From Xiheimicrobium sp033763395 (GTDB lineage: Bacteria; Myxococcota; Myxococcia; Myxococcales; Myxococcaceae), in assembly GCA_033763395.1 (NCBI GenBank), contig JANRKQ010000019.1:1-64000 (forward strand): 64,000 nt of DNA. The letters run 5' to 3'. Each line of letters begins with the position of its first letter. Within the stretch, counting starts at the first letter, position 1. The notes beneath the pieces are model-generated. The model worked only from the letters and a program-made list of their open reading frames with translations. It searched no databases and was not told where the DNA came from. Positions 7,834 through 18,125 of this stretch are shown here, piece by piece. The translations under genes and the position numbers were made by a program.

Positions 7834-10800
7834 TCAACGACGCAGCGCGACGTACCGAATGCCGAGGCCGTTGAAGACGGCGTTCGTCGTCGGAACGATC
7901 GCGTCGGTCGTTCGGGCCGCGTAGGCGTCTGCGACCGTCACGGCTTCGAGCCAGATCGACGCGCTGCTGCCCTGGACCAGCGCCGCTGCATCGGTACCCG
8001 AGCCGACCGTGCTGGGCCCGTAGTGGAACTCGATGTCGCCGTTCGGCAGGAAGTGCACCTGGAAGTTGATCGTGGTGCCCGTGTACGAGGTCTGCGGGAA
8101 GAACGACCAGCTCTCCCACGAGATGATGGTGGTGACGTTGGGCGCGGTGCCAGTCTGGAGGAGGTACAGGCCCGAGCCCAGGTTGCCCTGCAGATCGTCC
8201 CAGAAGGGCGCGACCCACACCCGGTTGGCGGTCGACGGCAGCGCGGTGTTGTCACAGCAGAACGACGAGCCGCCGATGACGAGGTACCCGTCGGCCGAGG
8301 CGAGCACGGTCGAGATGCCCCCCGCCAGACCGAAGGCCCGGAGCGGCGTGCGGCCCGCCGCCGTGAAGTCGATGATGGTGGTCGACGTGTCGGGCGTGGT
8401 GGTCGTACCGAAAGTGATGCGGGTGGCCGCCGGGTTCGAGGCGAGCGCCTGGAAGTTCCCGGGAATGACCTGGTAGGGCCGGTACGGCCAGCAGGGGCCG
8501 TTGGCGAGACCGGGAGAGCCGACCTGGTTGTTGGTGCCGTACGACCAGCGCACCGACTCGCAGATGGTCCGCGTCTGGGACTGCGAGATGAGCCACGGCG
8601 CCCGGAGCGACTCGAGCCCGTACGAGGTGCCGACGAGCTGGGCCGGGTAGGTGAGCCGGTTGTACTCGGTGCCGCCGAAGCCGAGCCGCGCGAAGCCACC
8701 CGTCGACGGCATCGAGAGCGTCGCAGGAATGATGGCGTCAGGCGTCGGCCGAGGCACCACGCCGCCGTCGTCGATGGTGATGCCTCCCGCGGGCCCCGGG
8801 TCTCCGAGGTCGGCGCTCTGCCCGACGAGCAGCAGCCCGCCCGGCGCCACGGTCGTGCCCATGGGGAACTGGAACGACGCGGCCGAGCCGAAGTCGAGGT
8901 CCCAGCCGCTCAGGTCGAACCCCGCGTCGGAGGTGTTGGTGATCTCGAGCCACTGCCCGTTCGTCACGCCCGACGGCGGGTTGCTGTTGATCTCGGTGAC
9001 CGAGATGAGATTCGGGGGAATGTTGCCCTGCCCCTCGAGCTCGATGACGTCGCCGCCGACGAGGGCCGAACCGGCGTACGGCGTCACCTCGGCGCGCAGT
9101 GACACCGGCGGCATCGACGAGCCGAAGAGCCGGTAGACGTCACCCGCGGCGACCGGCATCGACGGGCTCAGCTCGTCCGTCTCGGTGCCATTCACCACAC
9201 CGGCCGTGCCCTGCCCCTGCACCTTGAAGAAGTCGCGGTACGCCAGCACCACCTTGCCATTCGAGTAGAGCTGCGCCTGGAAGGTGAGGCGCGCGTCGAT
9301 GGGGCCGTTGGTGGGCCGCACGTTGCTCCACTGCACGATGAGGCGCCGGGCGTCGGCGACCGAGTCCACCCGCCAGTGCACCTGGCCGCTCGCGGTCACC
9401 AGGTTGTTCCAGTACGGGGCGATGGTGAACGGCTCGAGGAAGGCCTCGAACCGGGCCCCGTTGTCCGGGCGGCCGGCGGTGGCCAACGTCGAGGTGCTCA
9501 GGTTGAACCAGCCGAACTTCGAGATGTTGAGGCGGCTGCGGCTGAAGCGGCTCCCGAAGAGCGTCACGTCGAACGCCGCCGGCAGCGCGACGTTGGTGGC
9601 GTCACTGGTCGACGCGAAGGTGACGGCCGTGCCGGTCCGGCGAATGTCGATGAAGGCCTCCCCTGTGGGGTTCTTCTCGACCGCCTTGAAGCCGCGCAGC
9701 GCCTGCGAAGTCGTCAGCGAGGTGCCCGTCACCGTGGTGGGGGCGCCGACGGGCAGCTGCCGTGGGAAGGTGAACGTCACCTGGGCCGCGGGGCCCAGGT
9801 CGATGTCGACGGTGCGCACGATGGGCGACGAGCCCGTGCCGTTGTCGGCCTCGAGGCGGTAGGTGATGCGGGTGAAGGTGCCGAACCGGTTCGGCAGCAC
9901 CACGAGCGAGCCCGTGTCCACGTTGCCGGTGAACTCGCGGTAGAAGCCCGACGCCGTGTTGCTGGTGATGCGCACGTTGCGGGCGTTGGTGATGCTCCAC
10001 GTCAGGGTGACGGGCTCGCCCGCCGTCGTCACCATCGTCTTGTCGGCGACGAAGAAGTTGAACGAGAGCGGGCCGACGCCCTCAACGGTGCGGCTCTCAC
10101 GGGCCTCAGCGCCGCGCGCGTTGCGGGCGATGAACTCGATGCGGGTGCTCTGCGTGGGCGCCGGGAGGCTGTAGGAGCCGGTCGCCACTTCAGCCGCGCT
10201 GGTCGCGAGGAAGACGCGGCGACCGTCGACGATGAGCTCGGCTGACTGGGCGCCGAGGGTCGTCCAGCTGACGGGGAAGGTGGTGCCCGACAGCGCGTAG
10301 GCCGGCGCGGTGAAGCGGGAGATCTGCACGCCGCCGCCGACGAACACCTCGAGGCTCCGCGAGACGGTGGCGTTGCCGCTGGTGGCCTCGAGCACGTACG
10401 TCAGCACCGCGTCGGGCGGAAGGTTGCCGGGCACCGTGTCGGTGTAGCTGCCAGTCTCGACCTGACCCGCGGGCAGGGTGAACGGCATCGCAAGCCCGAT
10501 GCGGCGCAAGGTGACGGACGAGGCCGACGCCGTCTCCCATCGAATCGTCACCGGCTCGCCCGCCGCTGGCAGCGTGGCCCCGGCCGTCAGCAGCGTGATG
10601 GTGGGCGCGACGCTCACGGTGGTGGTCGCCGTCACGTCATCGGCGGTGAGCCGATAGGTGGTGGTGCGCTTGGGCGTCACCCGCACCGAGCCCGACTCGA
10701 GCTGCGTGCCGAGCTCGAGCCGCGGCCCGCCGACCTCGTCGAGGCGAACGGCGCGGGCGCCGGGCGCGTTCCACACCAGCGTCGCAGAACCGCCTGCCTC

Positions 10801-11184
10801 CACTGTCGACGGCACCGAGCTGAAGAGCACCGAGAGCGCGCGGCGGGCCAGCACGACCGAGCTGGCGCGCAGATCGCTCCCGCCCGCGCCCTGCGCCGTG
10901 ATGAGGAACACCGCGTCGGCGTCGACGCGCACCGCGCGCCGCCCGCTGAGGTCGGTGCCCACGTCGATGGGCCCCTTGCCCACCTGCTCGATCGAAATGG
11001 CGCTGGCGTTCGTCGTGCCCCACTCGAGCACCACCTCACCGGGGCCATCGAGCGACGAGGGCGTCACGGTGAAGCTGGTGACGGTGGCCGGAGGCGGCGC
11101 TGGCAGGGGCGGCTGCGGGCGCTGAACACACGCCGCCGGGAGCGACAGGGCCGCGACGAACACGATGGAACGAAGCTGGAGCAT
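7834..11184 (-). CDS. giant lipoprotein C: Ig-like repeats, NIDO-like and lamin-tail domains
   Basis: 1,116 residues from ATG 11184. The signal peptide ends in lipobox LPAAC with Cys19 as the lipidation site. The N-terminal half consists of about five Ig-like beta-sandwich repeats recognisable by the recurring pattern of 'tfxxxPxxvxxGexvtLxW' and 'xxxxVxl'. Next come a NIDO-like module (STLATAGRP, PYWNNL, FQAQLYSNGKVVLAY), a lamin-tail segment (VTEINSNPPSGVTNGQWLEI with WDLDFG), and a second NIDO-like module (WVAPFWDDL, INFQVHFLPNGDIEFHYG). It is the last gene of a three-gene paralogous operon, eight bases after the previous one. It is probably a surface-exposed, Ca- or ligand-binding adhesion-type protein; no enzymatic motif is visible. 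Confidence 0.85.
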   Translation of the reverse strand: MLQLRSIVFVAALSLPAACVQRPQPPLPAPPPATVTSFTVTPSSLDGPGEVVLEWGTTNASAISIEQVGKGPIDVGTDLSGRRAVRVDADAVFLITAQGAGGSDLRASSVVLARRALSVLFSSVPSTVEAGGSATLVWNAPGARAVRLDEVGGPRLELGTQLESGSVRVTPKRTTTYRLTADDVTATTTVSVAPTITLLTAGATLPAAGEPVTIRWETASASSVTLRRIGLAMPFTLPAGQVETGSYTDTVPGNLPPDAVLTYVLEATSGNATVSRSLEVFVGGGVQISRFTAPAYALSGTTFPVSWTTLGAQSAELIVDGRRVFLATSAAEVATGSYSLPAPTQSTRIEFIARNARGAEARESRTVEGVGPLSFNFFVADKTMVTTAGEPVTLTWSITNARNVRITSNTASGFYREFTGNVDTGSLVVLPNRFGTFTRITYRLEADNGTGSSPIVRTVDIDLGPAAQVTFTFPRQLPVGAPTTVTGTSLTTSQALRGFKAVEKNPTGEAFIDIRRTGTAVTFASTSDATNVALPAAFDVTLFGSRFSRSRLNISKFGWFNLSTSTLATAGRPDNGARFEAFLEPFTIAPYWNNLVTASGQVHWRVDSVADARRLIVQWSNVRPTNGPIDARLTFQAQLYSNGKVVLAYRDFFKVQGQGTAGVVNGTETDELSPSMPVAAGDVYRLFGSSMPPVSLRAEVTPYAGSALVGGDVIELEGQGNIPPNLISVTEINSNPPSGVTNGQWLEITNTSDAGFDLSGWDLDFGSAASFQFPMGTTVAPGGLLLVGQSADLGDPGPAGGITIDDGGVVPRPTPDAIIPATLSMPSTGGFARLGFGGTEYNRLTYPAQLVGTSYGLESLRAPWLISQSQTRTICESVRWSYGTNNQVGSPGLANGPCWPYRPYQVIPGNFQALASNPAATRITFGTTTTPDTSTTIIDFTAAGRTPLRAFGLAGGISTVLASADGYLVIGGSSFCCDNTALPSTANRVWVAPFWDDLQGNLGSGLYLLQTGTAPNVTTIISWESWSFFPQTSYTGTTINFQVHFLPNGDIEFHYGPSTVGSGTDAAALVQGSSASIWLEAVTVADAYAARTTDAIVPTTNAVFNGLGIRYVALRR

Positions 11185-11192
11185 GGTGGACC

Positions 11193-14100
11193 TCACGGAA
11201 CCCTCGTGAATCGAAGCGCCATGTTCGAGCGCAGGCTCGCCCGGTTGACGCTGTGGACGAGCGCGCGCTGGGCCGGCGCCGCGTTGTCCTCGAGCCACAC
11301 GGTGGCCTGGTTGCCGGTCGCCCGGTTGGCCGTCGTCGCCGACATCATGGTCCCGTAGTGGTACTCGATGGTGCCGTCGTCGAAGAGCTTCACCTCGAAG
11401 GTCATGTCGTCGACGTTGAGGAAGGTCTCGATGCGATGCCAGAGGAAGACCCAGTGTGGCCTGGGCTCCATCGGGTCGGCCCCGGCGCCGAAGCGCTGGC
11501 GGTAGAAGCCCGAGCCCGGGCGCGTCGCGGGGAGGAACTGCAGGTCGTCCCAGAAGGGCGCGATGACGCCGCCGACGTCGGGCTGCGTGGTGTTCGGAGA
11601 CACCTTGTTGGTGAGCGCCGAGTCACCCGTGTAGGTCTTGGGCACCATCCACCCGTTGGTGGAGACCGTCACGCTCGTCGTCGAGACCCCGAACGTCTGC
11701 GTGGGCGCGCTGCTGATGTCGACCGTCGCGATCGCGTCGTCTGAGTTCGAGAACGTCACCACCTGGCCCGTCGTCGAGATGTCCTTGAAGTTCACCGGAA
11801 TCGTCGACAGCCGGTAGCCGATGCAGACGCCGTCGTTGCCCAGCCCGGGAGAGCCCCGCTGGCTCGGCGAGAGGTTGCCGAACGTCTGGCCAGCCGTCGC
11901 TGGGCACAGGCCGCCCGTGAACGGAGCCGTCGACAGCGCGCCGCGATTGACGAAGGGCCCCGGGTCGAACGCGAGCGAGATGCCCGGCGCAGGGGAGGGG
12001 CCGCCGTCGGTGGTGGCGAACCGGAGCGGCAGCGTCGAGACGAAGCCCTGGCTGTTGGCGATGCGCACGGTCTCTCCGAAGGGAGGCAGGGTGAGCCCGG
12101 GCGCGGCGATCGTGCTGGAGGGCAGGTTGTCGTTCTCGACCGGGTCGCCGCTCTGCGCCACGACGACGAAGGTGCGCGGCGCCAGGGGAATGGTGCCCGG
12201 CAGGGTGATCGTCGTCCCGGCGTCGCCCGAGGTGTCGCCGACGGTCCACCCACCGAGGTCGATGGTAGCATTCGAGAAGTTGGTGAACTCGAGCCACTGC
12301 CCACGCGGGAGCGCCGCGTTCGGCCGGTTCATCACCTCGCTGACGATGATGTCGGTCGGCTTGACGATCTGATCGAACTCCAGCCGCAGCCCGCCGGTGC
12401 CGATGCGCACGAGGCCGGCGCCGGGCGCCGCGAGCGTCGTGACCTCGGCCGGCGACGTGGCGGCCGCGCCCCACGCGACACGGCTCATCGCGGCCGGCGT
12501 CACCGAGGTCGTTCCTCCGTCCGTCGAGGCGGGCGCCGAGAACGTGTACCCGAGCCCGAGGGGCCCCTGGTAGCCGATGGTGACCGCCGAGACCGGCGTC
12601 GGGATCGTCATCGTCTGGTACTCGAAGGCGACGGCGCCGGCCTGGTGAATGCGCGCCTGGAACGTGAGCTGAGACGTCGGCTGGCCGACCACCCGCATGC
12701 GCGTCCATTGCACGACGAGCTCGCGGTTGGGGGCGTCGCCGACGATCTGCCAGTGCACACCGCCCATGGGCCCGATCTCCAGGTTCGCCCAGAACGGGGC
12801 CACCAGGTCTTCGGGCACCGTCGTCGCTGAGGTGCCGGGAATCGCGGCGGGCGCCGGTCGGCTGTTCGTCTGCGCGGTCGCAGAGGCGAGCACGAAGCCG
12901 TTCGTCGAGACCCACGCCAGGGTCTCGACCCGCCGACCGCCGAGGAACGTCTCGAAGTCGATGGGCGCGAACGAGAGGATCGCGTCGTTGGCGCCGCCGG
13001 GGAACCGCACCGGAGTGCCCGTCGTCGAGATGTCGGTGAAGCCGGTCGAGTTCGCCGTCACCACCGCGCTGGGCGAGCCGAAGCCCACCAGCTGGGAGCC
13101 CGCTCCGCCCACCGTCCACGCCACCACCCCGGCGCCCTGGGTCTGGAAGATGGTGCCGCCGTCAGCGACCGTCATGAGCGCGGGCGCCGTGACCGTCACG
13201 TTCGCCGTCGCCGTCACCGCCGGCTCGAGCGTGTTGCTGGCGTTCAGCTGGTAGGTCGAGTTGGGGCGGTTGGGGTACACGGTCGCGGTGCCCATGGCGG
13301 CCTGGGCTCCCTCGACGGCGACCACCGTCATCGTCTCGTTCTCGATGATGCGCGTCCGCACGGCGCCCGGCGCGTTCCACGTGAGGGTCACCGGAGTCCC
13401 GCCCGTCGGAATCGTGGTGGGCGCCGCGGTGAAGGTGGGCATGCCGACGTCGACGACGGTGGTGACCCGCACCGTCTCGGTGTCTTCTGCGCGGCTCCCC
13501 GACGCGATGGCGGCGACGAGGTAGTCCTGGCTGCCGGTCGGCGCGGGCAGCTCGACGAAGCCCGACGCGACGGGGGTGCCCGCTGGGGTGCGGTAGACGA
13601 CGGCGGGGCCCTGTCGCACTTCGACGCGGTCGGCCCCCACGGTCGTCCACTCGAGTCGGAAGGTGAGGTTCTCCTTCACGTAGGTGGGCGCGGTGACGCT
13701 CAACACCTCGGGTGCCGCGCCGTACACGAGGGTGAGGGTCTGCCGCTCGACGGGCCCGCGGCCTTCGACCTCGAGCACGTAGTTGACCGACGAGCCATCG
13801 AGCTGGGGCCCCAGGGTGTCCATGAACGAGCCCATCGCGACCTGTGCGGCGTCCATCGTCTCGGTGATGGTGCCGCGGCCGGCGCCGGTGAGGCGCACGC
13901 GCGTGGCGTTGACCGTCTTCCACGACAACGTCACCTGGTCGCCCGCCCGCACCTGCAGCTTCGAGCTGGTGAACTCGGTGATGCCCTGGGCCCGCGCGAC
14001 GGTCGCGGTGCGTCGCTCACCGTCCGCGGTCAGCACGTAGGTCGTCTCGGTCGTCGTCGGGTTCACCTCGACGCTGCCCGAGGCGACCTGGCCTGCGAGG

Positions 14101-14576
14101 TTCAGCGCGGCTCCGCCCATGGGCGCGATCTCGACCTTGCGCGCGTTGGGTGCGTTCCACACCAGCACGCCCGGCTGACCCGCGCGGAGCACCGGCGGGT
14201 ACGCCGCGAAGACGATGCCCGCCGCGTCGACGCCATCGACCTGCACGCTGGCGATCGAGCTGACGCGCACGCCGCGGCTGTTCTTCGCTGACAGAACGAA
14301 CACGGTGGGCTGGTTGACCGCCACCGTCACCTCACCCGTCTGCACGTCGGCCACGGCGGCGATGGAGCCGCGGTTCAGGTCGACGACCTCGGTGTTGGCG
14401 GCGCTCGAGGTCTCCCACTTGAGCGTCACGGTCTCGCCGCGGGCGACGTTGGTGGGGCTGGCCACGAAGCGCACGATGCGCGGCGGCTCCGGCAGCGGGT
14501 CGGGTGCCGGAGACGGCGGGCACGCGGCGAGCGCGACGAGTCCCAGCGACGAGAGGACGAGCTGACGGCGAATCAT
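11193..14576 (-). CDS. giant lipoprotein B, paralogue of A and C
   Basis: 1,127 residues from ATG 14576, overlapping the stop of lipoprotein A as ATGA. Signal MIRRQLVLSSLGLVALAAC gives lipidated Cys19. Domain order matches its neighbours: tandem Ig-like repeats with phrases such as GDQVTLSWKTVNATRVRLTG, a first NIDO-like module (VSTNGFVLAS, LVAPFWANLEIG, FQARIHQAGAVAFEYQ), a lamin-tail segment (IIVSEVMNRPN, QWLEFTNFSN, GGWTVGD) and a terminal NIDO-like module (VIAPFWDDLQFLP, FEVKLFDDGTIEYHYG). Repeated DAG-type linkers are fewer here than in A. It should be anchored to the outer membrane by its N-terminal lipid. The role is unknown; the conserved order in three copies argues for a shared structural or adhesive role with diversified ligands. 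Confidence 0.85.
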   Translation of the reverse strand: MIRRQLVLSSLGLVALAACPPSPAPDPLPEPPRIVRFVASPTNVARGETVTLKWETSSAANTEVVDLNRGSIAAVADVQTGEVTVAVNQPTVFVLSAKNSRGVRVSSIASVQVDGVDAAGIVFAAYPPVLRAGQPGVLVWNAPNARKVEIAPMGGAALNLAGQVASGSVEVNPTTTETTYVLTADGERRTATVARAQGITEFTSSKLQVRAGDQVTLSWKTVNATRVRLTGAGRGTITETMDAAQVAMGSFMDTLGPQLDGSSVNYVLEVEGRGPVERQTLTLVYGAAPEVLSVTAPTYVKENLTFRLEWTTVGADRVEVRQGPAVVYRTPAGTPVASGFVELPAPTGSQDYLVAAIASGSRAEDTETVRVTTVVDVGMPTFTAAPTTIPTGGTPVTLTWNAPGAVRTRIIENETMTVVAVEGAQAAMGTATVYPNRPNSTYQLNASNTLEPAVTATANVTVTAPALMTVADGGTIFQTQGAGVVAWTVGGAGSQLVGFGSPSAVVTANSTGFTDISTTGTPVRFPGGANDAILSFAPIDFETFLGGRRVETLAWVSTNGFVLASATAQTNSRPAPAAIPGTSATTVPEDLVAPFWANLEIGPMGGVHWQIVGDAPNRELVVQWTRMRVVGQPTSQLTFQARIHQAGAVAFEYQTMTIPTPVSAVTIGYQGPLGLGYTFSAPASTDGGTTSVTPAAMSRVAWGAAATSPAEVTTLAAPGAGLVRIGTGGLRLEFDQIVKPTDIIVSEVMNRPNAALPRGQWLEFTNFSNATIDLGGWTVGDTSGDAGTTITLPGTIPLAPRTFVVVAQSGDPVENDNLPSSTIAAPGLTLPPFGETVRIANSQGFVSTLPLRFATTDGGPSPAPGISLAFDPGPFVNRGALSTAPFTGGLCPATAGQTFGNLSPSQRGSPGLGNDGVCIGYRLSTIPVNFKDISTTGQVVTFSNSDDAIATVDISSAPTQTFGVSTTSVTVSTNGWMVPKTYTGDSALTNKVSPNTTQPDVGGVIAPFWDDLQFLPATRPGSGFYRQRFGAGADPMEPRPHWVFLWHRIETFLNVDDMTFEVKLFDDGTIEYHYGTMMSATTANRATGNQATVWLEDNAAPAQRALVHSVNRASLRSNMALRFTRVP

Positions 14577-17500
14577 GGCGTGCTCCCCAGGGCGGCGCGG
14601 GGCGTGAACCGGAAGGCGGTGTTCGGTACGACCAGGGGGCCGACGTCCTGAGAGGTGGTCCCGGTGCGTACAGAGATGGCGAGCGCCGCGGTGCCATCGA
14701 GGTTGTCGATCCACCGCGTCGCGCTGTTCCCGTTGGAGCGCGAGCCGACCATCGAGCCGTAGTGGTACTCGATGACGCCGTTGTCGAAGAGCTTGATCTC
14801 GAAGTTCAGGTTGTCTCCCGAGACCCCGAAGACCTCGAAGTTCTTGTACTGAATGATCGTCTTCCCGGCCCCACGGCTGACATAGGCCGCCGACGTCATC
14901 GTGTTGCGGATGATGAGGTCATCCCAGAAGACGGCGAGGGTCTGAACGGGCGTCGTCGCGCTTGGGAGCCCCTTGTTGGAGAGCGAGGAGGACGTGGTGT
15001 CGACGAAGCTCACCCAGCCATTCGTGCAGACGCGCATCTGGGTGAACGACTGGCCGAAGTAGGGGAATGGCACCGCCAGCGGCACCTGGGTCGCCGAGTC
15101 GTCGTTGCTCGGGAACGCCACGCTCGGGCCGCTCGAGACGTCTTCGAAGTCGAGCGGAATCTCGCTCAAGATGTAGGGGAAACACTGCTCATTGACCGCC
15201 CCTGGCGTTCCGGTCTGGGTCGGCGGCCCGAAGGTGCCCGTGCGGGGGCAGCTGAACGGCGGAGCGCCCGAGCGGACCAGCACGTTCTCGGGTGGCTGCA
15301 CCGAGATGCCCTCGGCCACGCCGGCGTCGGGGTCGGCGCCACCGTCGGGCAGCAGGCTCGACTTGGCGCCCCACGACAGGCGTGAGATCACGAGCGTTCC
15401 ACCATCGGCCTGAACGGTCGGCACCACGAGGCGAACGGTGTCGGGGGTCGTCAGGCCCACCGTCCCCATGCTCCACGCGAGGCGCACGCCTGCGTCACCG
15501 TTCGCGGAGGGATCGGTCGACTGGCCGAGCACGAAGAAGGCGCCCGCGTCGATCACCGTGTCGGCGGGCAGGACGAAGGGCATCGTCGCGCCCGAGACCG
15601 ACTCGAGGCGCAGGCCCGACACGTCGAGCTCGGACGGCTGCGGGTTCTCGAGCTCGACCCACTGGCCCTCGGTGACGGTGGGGAGCGGCGCCGGCATGGC
15701 CTCCGAGACGATGACGTCGTTCGCGCCGAAGGCCCGCGCCCGCCCGTAGACGGGAATGTACTCACCGGGCACTTCCAGCACGAAGCCCAGCGACGAGAAG
15801 CCCCGCAGCCGGTACTGGCGCGAGCTGGACAGCTCGGGCTGGTTGTTGAACCACGAGCGGTCCGTATCGATGGCCAGCTCGGCCGACGTCGCGCTGTTGA
15901 ACGACACCAGCCCCTGGTACGCGTCGACACCGTCCACCGCGCCGATCGTCGCGTCGGAGCCATCGGCGCCGGGGCCGTCGAGCTTCTTCCAGGCAAACAG
16001 GAACTCGCCCGTCTCATACAGCTGCACCTGGAAGGTGAGCTCCGAGCCCATGGCGCCAGCCCGGCGCACCTTGTCCCACTGGATGGTGAGGCGGCGAGGG
16101 TAGAGCGCCTCGTCGAGGTTCCACAGCACGCGGCCCTGCGCCCCGAGATCGAGGTCGTCCCAGAAGGGCGCCAGCAGCGCGGGCCCCGAGTAGCCGGGGT
16201 CGGACAGGTCGAGGTTGGTGGGCGCGGCCGAGGCGCCGGTGCCGACGGCCACGAAGCCGTTGGTCGACACCGACAGCTGCGTCGCCAGCCGGGTCACGAA
16301 GGGGAAAGTGAAGCCGTTCGGCAGGTTGAGCACCGCGATGTCGTTGTCCCGGTTCGCGAAGAACAGGGCGCGCGCGGTCGGCGCGTTGGTGAGGTCGTCG
16401 AACGCCGTCGAGTTCTGCGTCACCGCGGGCGGCTGGCCGGGCAGGCCGAGCATGTCGGTGGGGCTGAGCTGCGAGACGTCCCAGGTGACCGTCGTCTGCT
16501 CCCCCTTTGCGAGGAGATCGGGCGTCACCGAGAAGGTGATGGGGGCGCCGACGTCGATGGTGCGCTCCTCGGTCGCCCGGTCGCCGGCGAGGTTGTAGGC
16601 CTCGAGCACGTAGGTCCCCCGGATGGGCACGGTGAACTGCCGCGAGCCGTTGGCGACGCTGAGCATCGCGTCTTCACGGAAGAACGCCGGCGCGTTCTTC
16701 AGCCGCAGGAGGATGAAGGTGGTGTCGGCGGTGCGCCAGTTCACGGTGACCTTCATGGTGGCGGTCGCCGTGGCCGCGGGAGCGGTGAATTCGATGATGC
16801 GCGGCGGCGGCACGACCCTGACCGCCTTCGTCAGGCTCACCTGCAGGCCGTTGAAGTCGTACGCCACGAGCGTGAACGAGGTGTCGGCCGAGAAGGTGCC
16901 GAGGCGGAAGCTCCCGCTGGTGTTCACGTTCGGCAGCGGGCTGTAGACGGTGAGGCCGTTGGCCTGCAGCTCGATGCGGTTGGCCCCCGTCGTGCGCCAC
17001 GAGAAGGTCAGCGGCCGGCCGCGGGTGCCGTACTCAGGCACCTCGAAGAAGTCGATGATGGGGCCCTGCCCGACGCGCGAGTCGATGGCGCGCACGGCCT
17101 CTTGCGGCGGCATGGCCGTCGAGGCGCGGAGCGTGAACCGCAGCGGGAAGCCGTCGCGCACCGCGGGCACGGGCGGCTGCGCGGGCGGGCCGGCGTCGAG
17201 GGTGCCTCCGTCGGGCAGGACGCCGGCGTCCGGGTCTGGCGTGCCGGCGTCGAAGAAGCCGGCGTCGGCGAAGAACGAAGGCACGACGAAGTCGACCGTC
17301 CCCATCTCGACGTTCATCGAGGTCGACACGAGCTGGCCGAACGTCGCCTCCTCGACCACCACCGTCTCAGCGCCGGCCGTCTTCCACGCGAGCGTGATGG
17401 TCTCGCCCTGCTTCGCGGCGGGAGGCGTCGCGGTGAACGACTCGATGACGGGAATGACGGTGACGGTCGCGCTCTGGGTCGACAGGCTTCCGTCGGCGCG

Positions 17501-18037
17501 CTCGCCCGACAGCGTGTACGTCGTCGTGGTGGTGGGCAGCTCGGTGGCCGAGCCGCTCTCCATCGTCGACAGCATGCGCGCACCAGCCGTCAGCCTGACG
17601 TTGCGACCGCCCGCGGCCGACCAGAGCAGATCGACGCGCTCGCCGGGCCGGGTCTGCTGCGGCACCACCACGAGGAAGACCGACTGGAGCCCTTCGTCGA
17701 CCGCCACCTGAACGAAGGCGCCGTCGCGGCCCCCCTCACCCTCTGCGCGCAGGACGTAGAATGACGAGCGCGTCGGCGTGGCCTGCGCCGAGCCGACTCC
17801 GGCGAGATCGTCGAACGTCGTGCTCACGTTCGCGCCCGTCTGATCGATGATCTCGACCGACTTCGCGCGCTCGACGGTGAAGTTGAACGTCACGCGCTCG
17901 CCGCGGCGAATCGCGCTCTTGTCCACGGTGAACGAGGTGATCGCCGGCGGGCTTGGCGGCGGTGGCGGCTTCTGCGGAGTCGGGCAAGCGGCCAGCGTGA
18001 AGAGCAGGGCCGTGAAGACCCCTGAGCGGAGCGTCAT
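14573..18037 (-). CDS. giant lipoprotein A, first gene of the three-paralogue operon
   Basis: 1,154 residues from ATG 18037. Signal MTLRSGVFTALLFTLAAC gives lipidated Cys18, followed by a Pro-rich spacer. Ig-like repeats run through roughly the first half and are interrupted by an Asp/Gly/Pro linker near residues 260-295 (DAGTPDPDAGVLPDGG), typical of myxobacterial surface proteins. Then come a NIDO-like module (LSVSTNGFVAVG, LLAPFWDDLDLG), a lamin-tail segment (VIVSEAMPAP, QWVELENPQP) with an inserted GGADPDAG stretch, and a second NIDO-like module (VCTNGWVSF, FEIKLFDNGVIEYHYG). It is the longest copy and the only one with clear promoter-like boxes upstream. It ends in an ATGA overlap with lipoprotein B. 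Confidence 0.86.
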   Translation of the reverse strand: MTLRSGVFTALLFTLAACPTPQKPPPPPSPPAITSFTVDKSAIRRGERVTFNFTVERAKSVEIIDQTGANVSTTFDDLAGVGSAQATPTRSSFYVLRAEGEGGRDGAFVQVAVDEGLQSVFLVVVPQQTRPGERVDLLWSAAGGRNVRLTAGARMLSTMESGSATELPTTTTTYTLSGERADGSLSTQSATVTVIPVIESFTATPPAAKQGETITLAWKTAGAETVVVEEATFGQLVSTSMNVEMGTVDFVVPSFFADAGFFDAGTPDPDAGVLPDGGTLDAGPPAQPPVPAVRDGFPLRFTLRASTAMPPQEAVRAIDSRVGQGPIIDFFEVPEYGTRGRPLTFSWRTTGANRIELQANGLTVYSPLPNVNTSGSFRLGTFSADTSFTLVAYDFNGLQVSLTKAVRVVPPPRIIEFTAPAATATATMKVTVNWRTADTTFILLRLKNAPAFFREDAMLSVANGSRQFTVPIRGTYVLEAYNLAGDRATEERTIDVGAPITFSVTPDLLAKGEQTTVTWDVSQLSPTDMLGLPGQPPAVTQNSTAFDDLTNAPTARALFFANRDNDIAVLNLPNGFTFPFVTRLATQLSVSTNGFVAVGTGASAAPTNLDLSDPGYSGPALLAPFWDDLDLGAQGRVLWNLDEALYPRRLTIQWDKVRRAGAMGSELTFQVQLYETGEFLFAWKKLDGPGADGSDATIGAVDGVDAYQGLVSFNSATSAELAIDTDRSWFNNQPELSSSRQYRLRGFSSLGFVLEVPGEYIPVYGRARAFGANDVIVSEAMPAPLPTVTEGQWVELENPQPSELDVSGLRLESVSGATMPFVLPADTVIDAGAFFVLGQSTDPSANGDAGVRLAWSMGTVGLTTPDTVRLVVPTVQADGGTLVISRLSWGAKSSLLPDGGADPDAGVAEGISVQPPENVLVRSGAPPFSCPRTGTFGPPTQTGTPGAVNEQCFPYILSEIPLDFEDVSSGPSVAFPSNDDSATQVPLAVPFPYFGQSFTQMRVCTNGWVSFVDTTSSSLSNKGLPSATTPVQTLAVFWDDLIIRNTMTSAAYVSRGAGKTIIQYKNFEVFGVSGDNLNFEIKLFDNGVIEYHYGSMVGSRSNGNSATRWIDNLDGTAALAISVRTGTTSQDVGPLVVPNTAFRFTPRAALGSTP

Positions 18038-18065
18038 GTCACGCCTCGGTGAGCGGTGAAACGGC

Positions 18066-18089
18066 AGGGGTTCATTCAGGACAACCCCT
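18066..18089 (-). promoter_or_regulatory. 7-bp-stem hairpin in leader of lipoprotein operon
   Basis: AGGGGTT (18066-18072) and AACCCCT (18083-18089) are perfect inverted repeats around a ten-base loop, 29 bases upstream of the ATG at 18037. It could terminate transcription from the barrel-protein gene or structure the operon leader. No T run follows in the minus direction. Confidence 0.4.
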
Positions 18090-18125
18090 CGTGTCGAATC
18101 AGGAAATTCGGCCAGTCAGCCCGCG

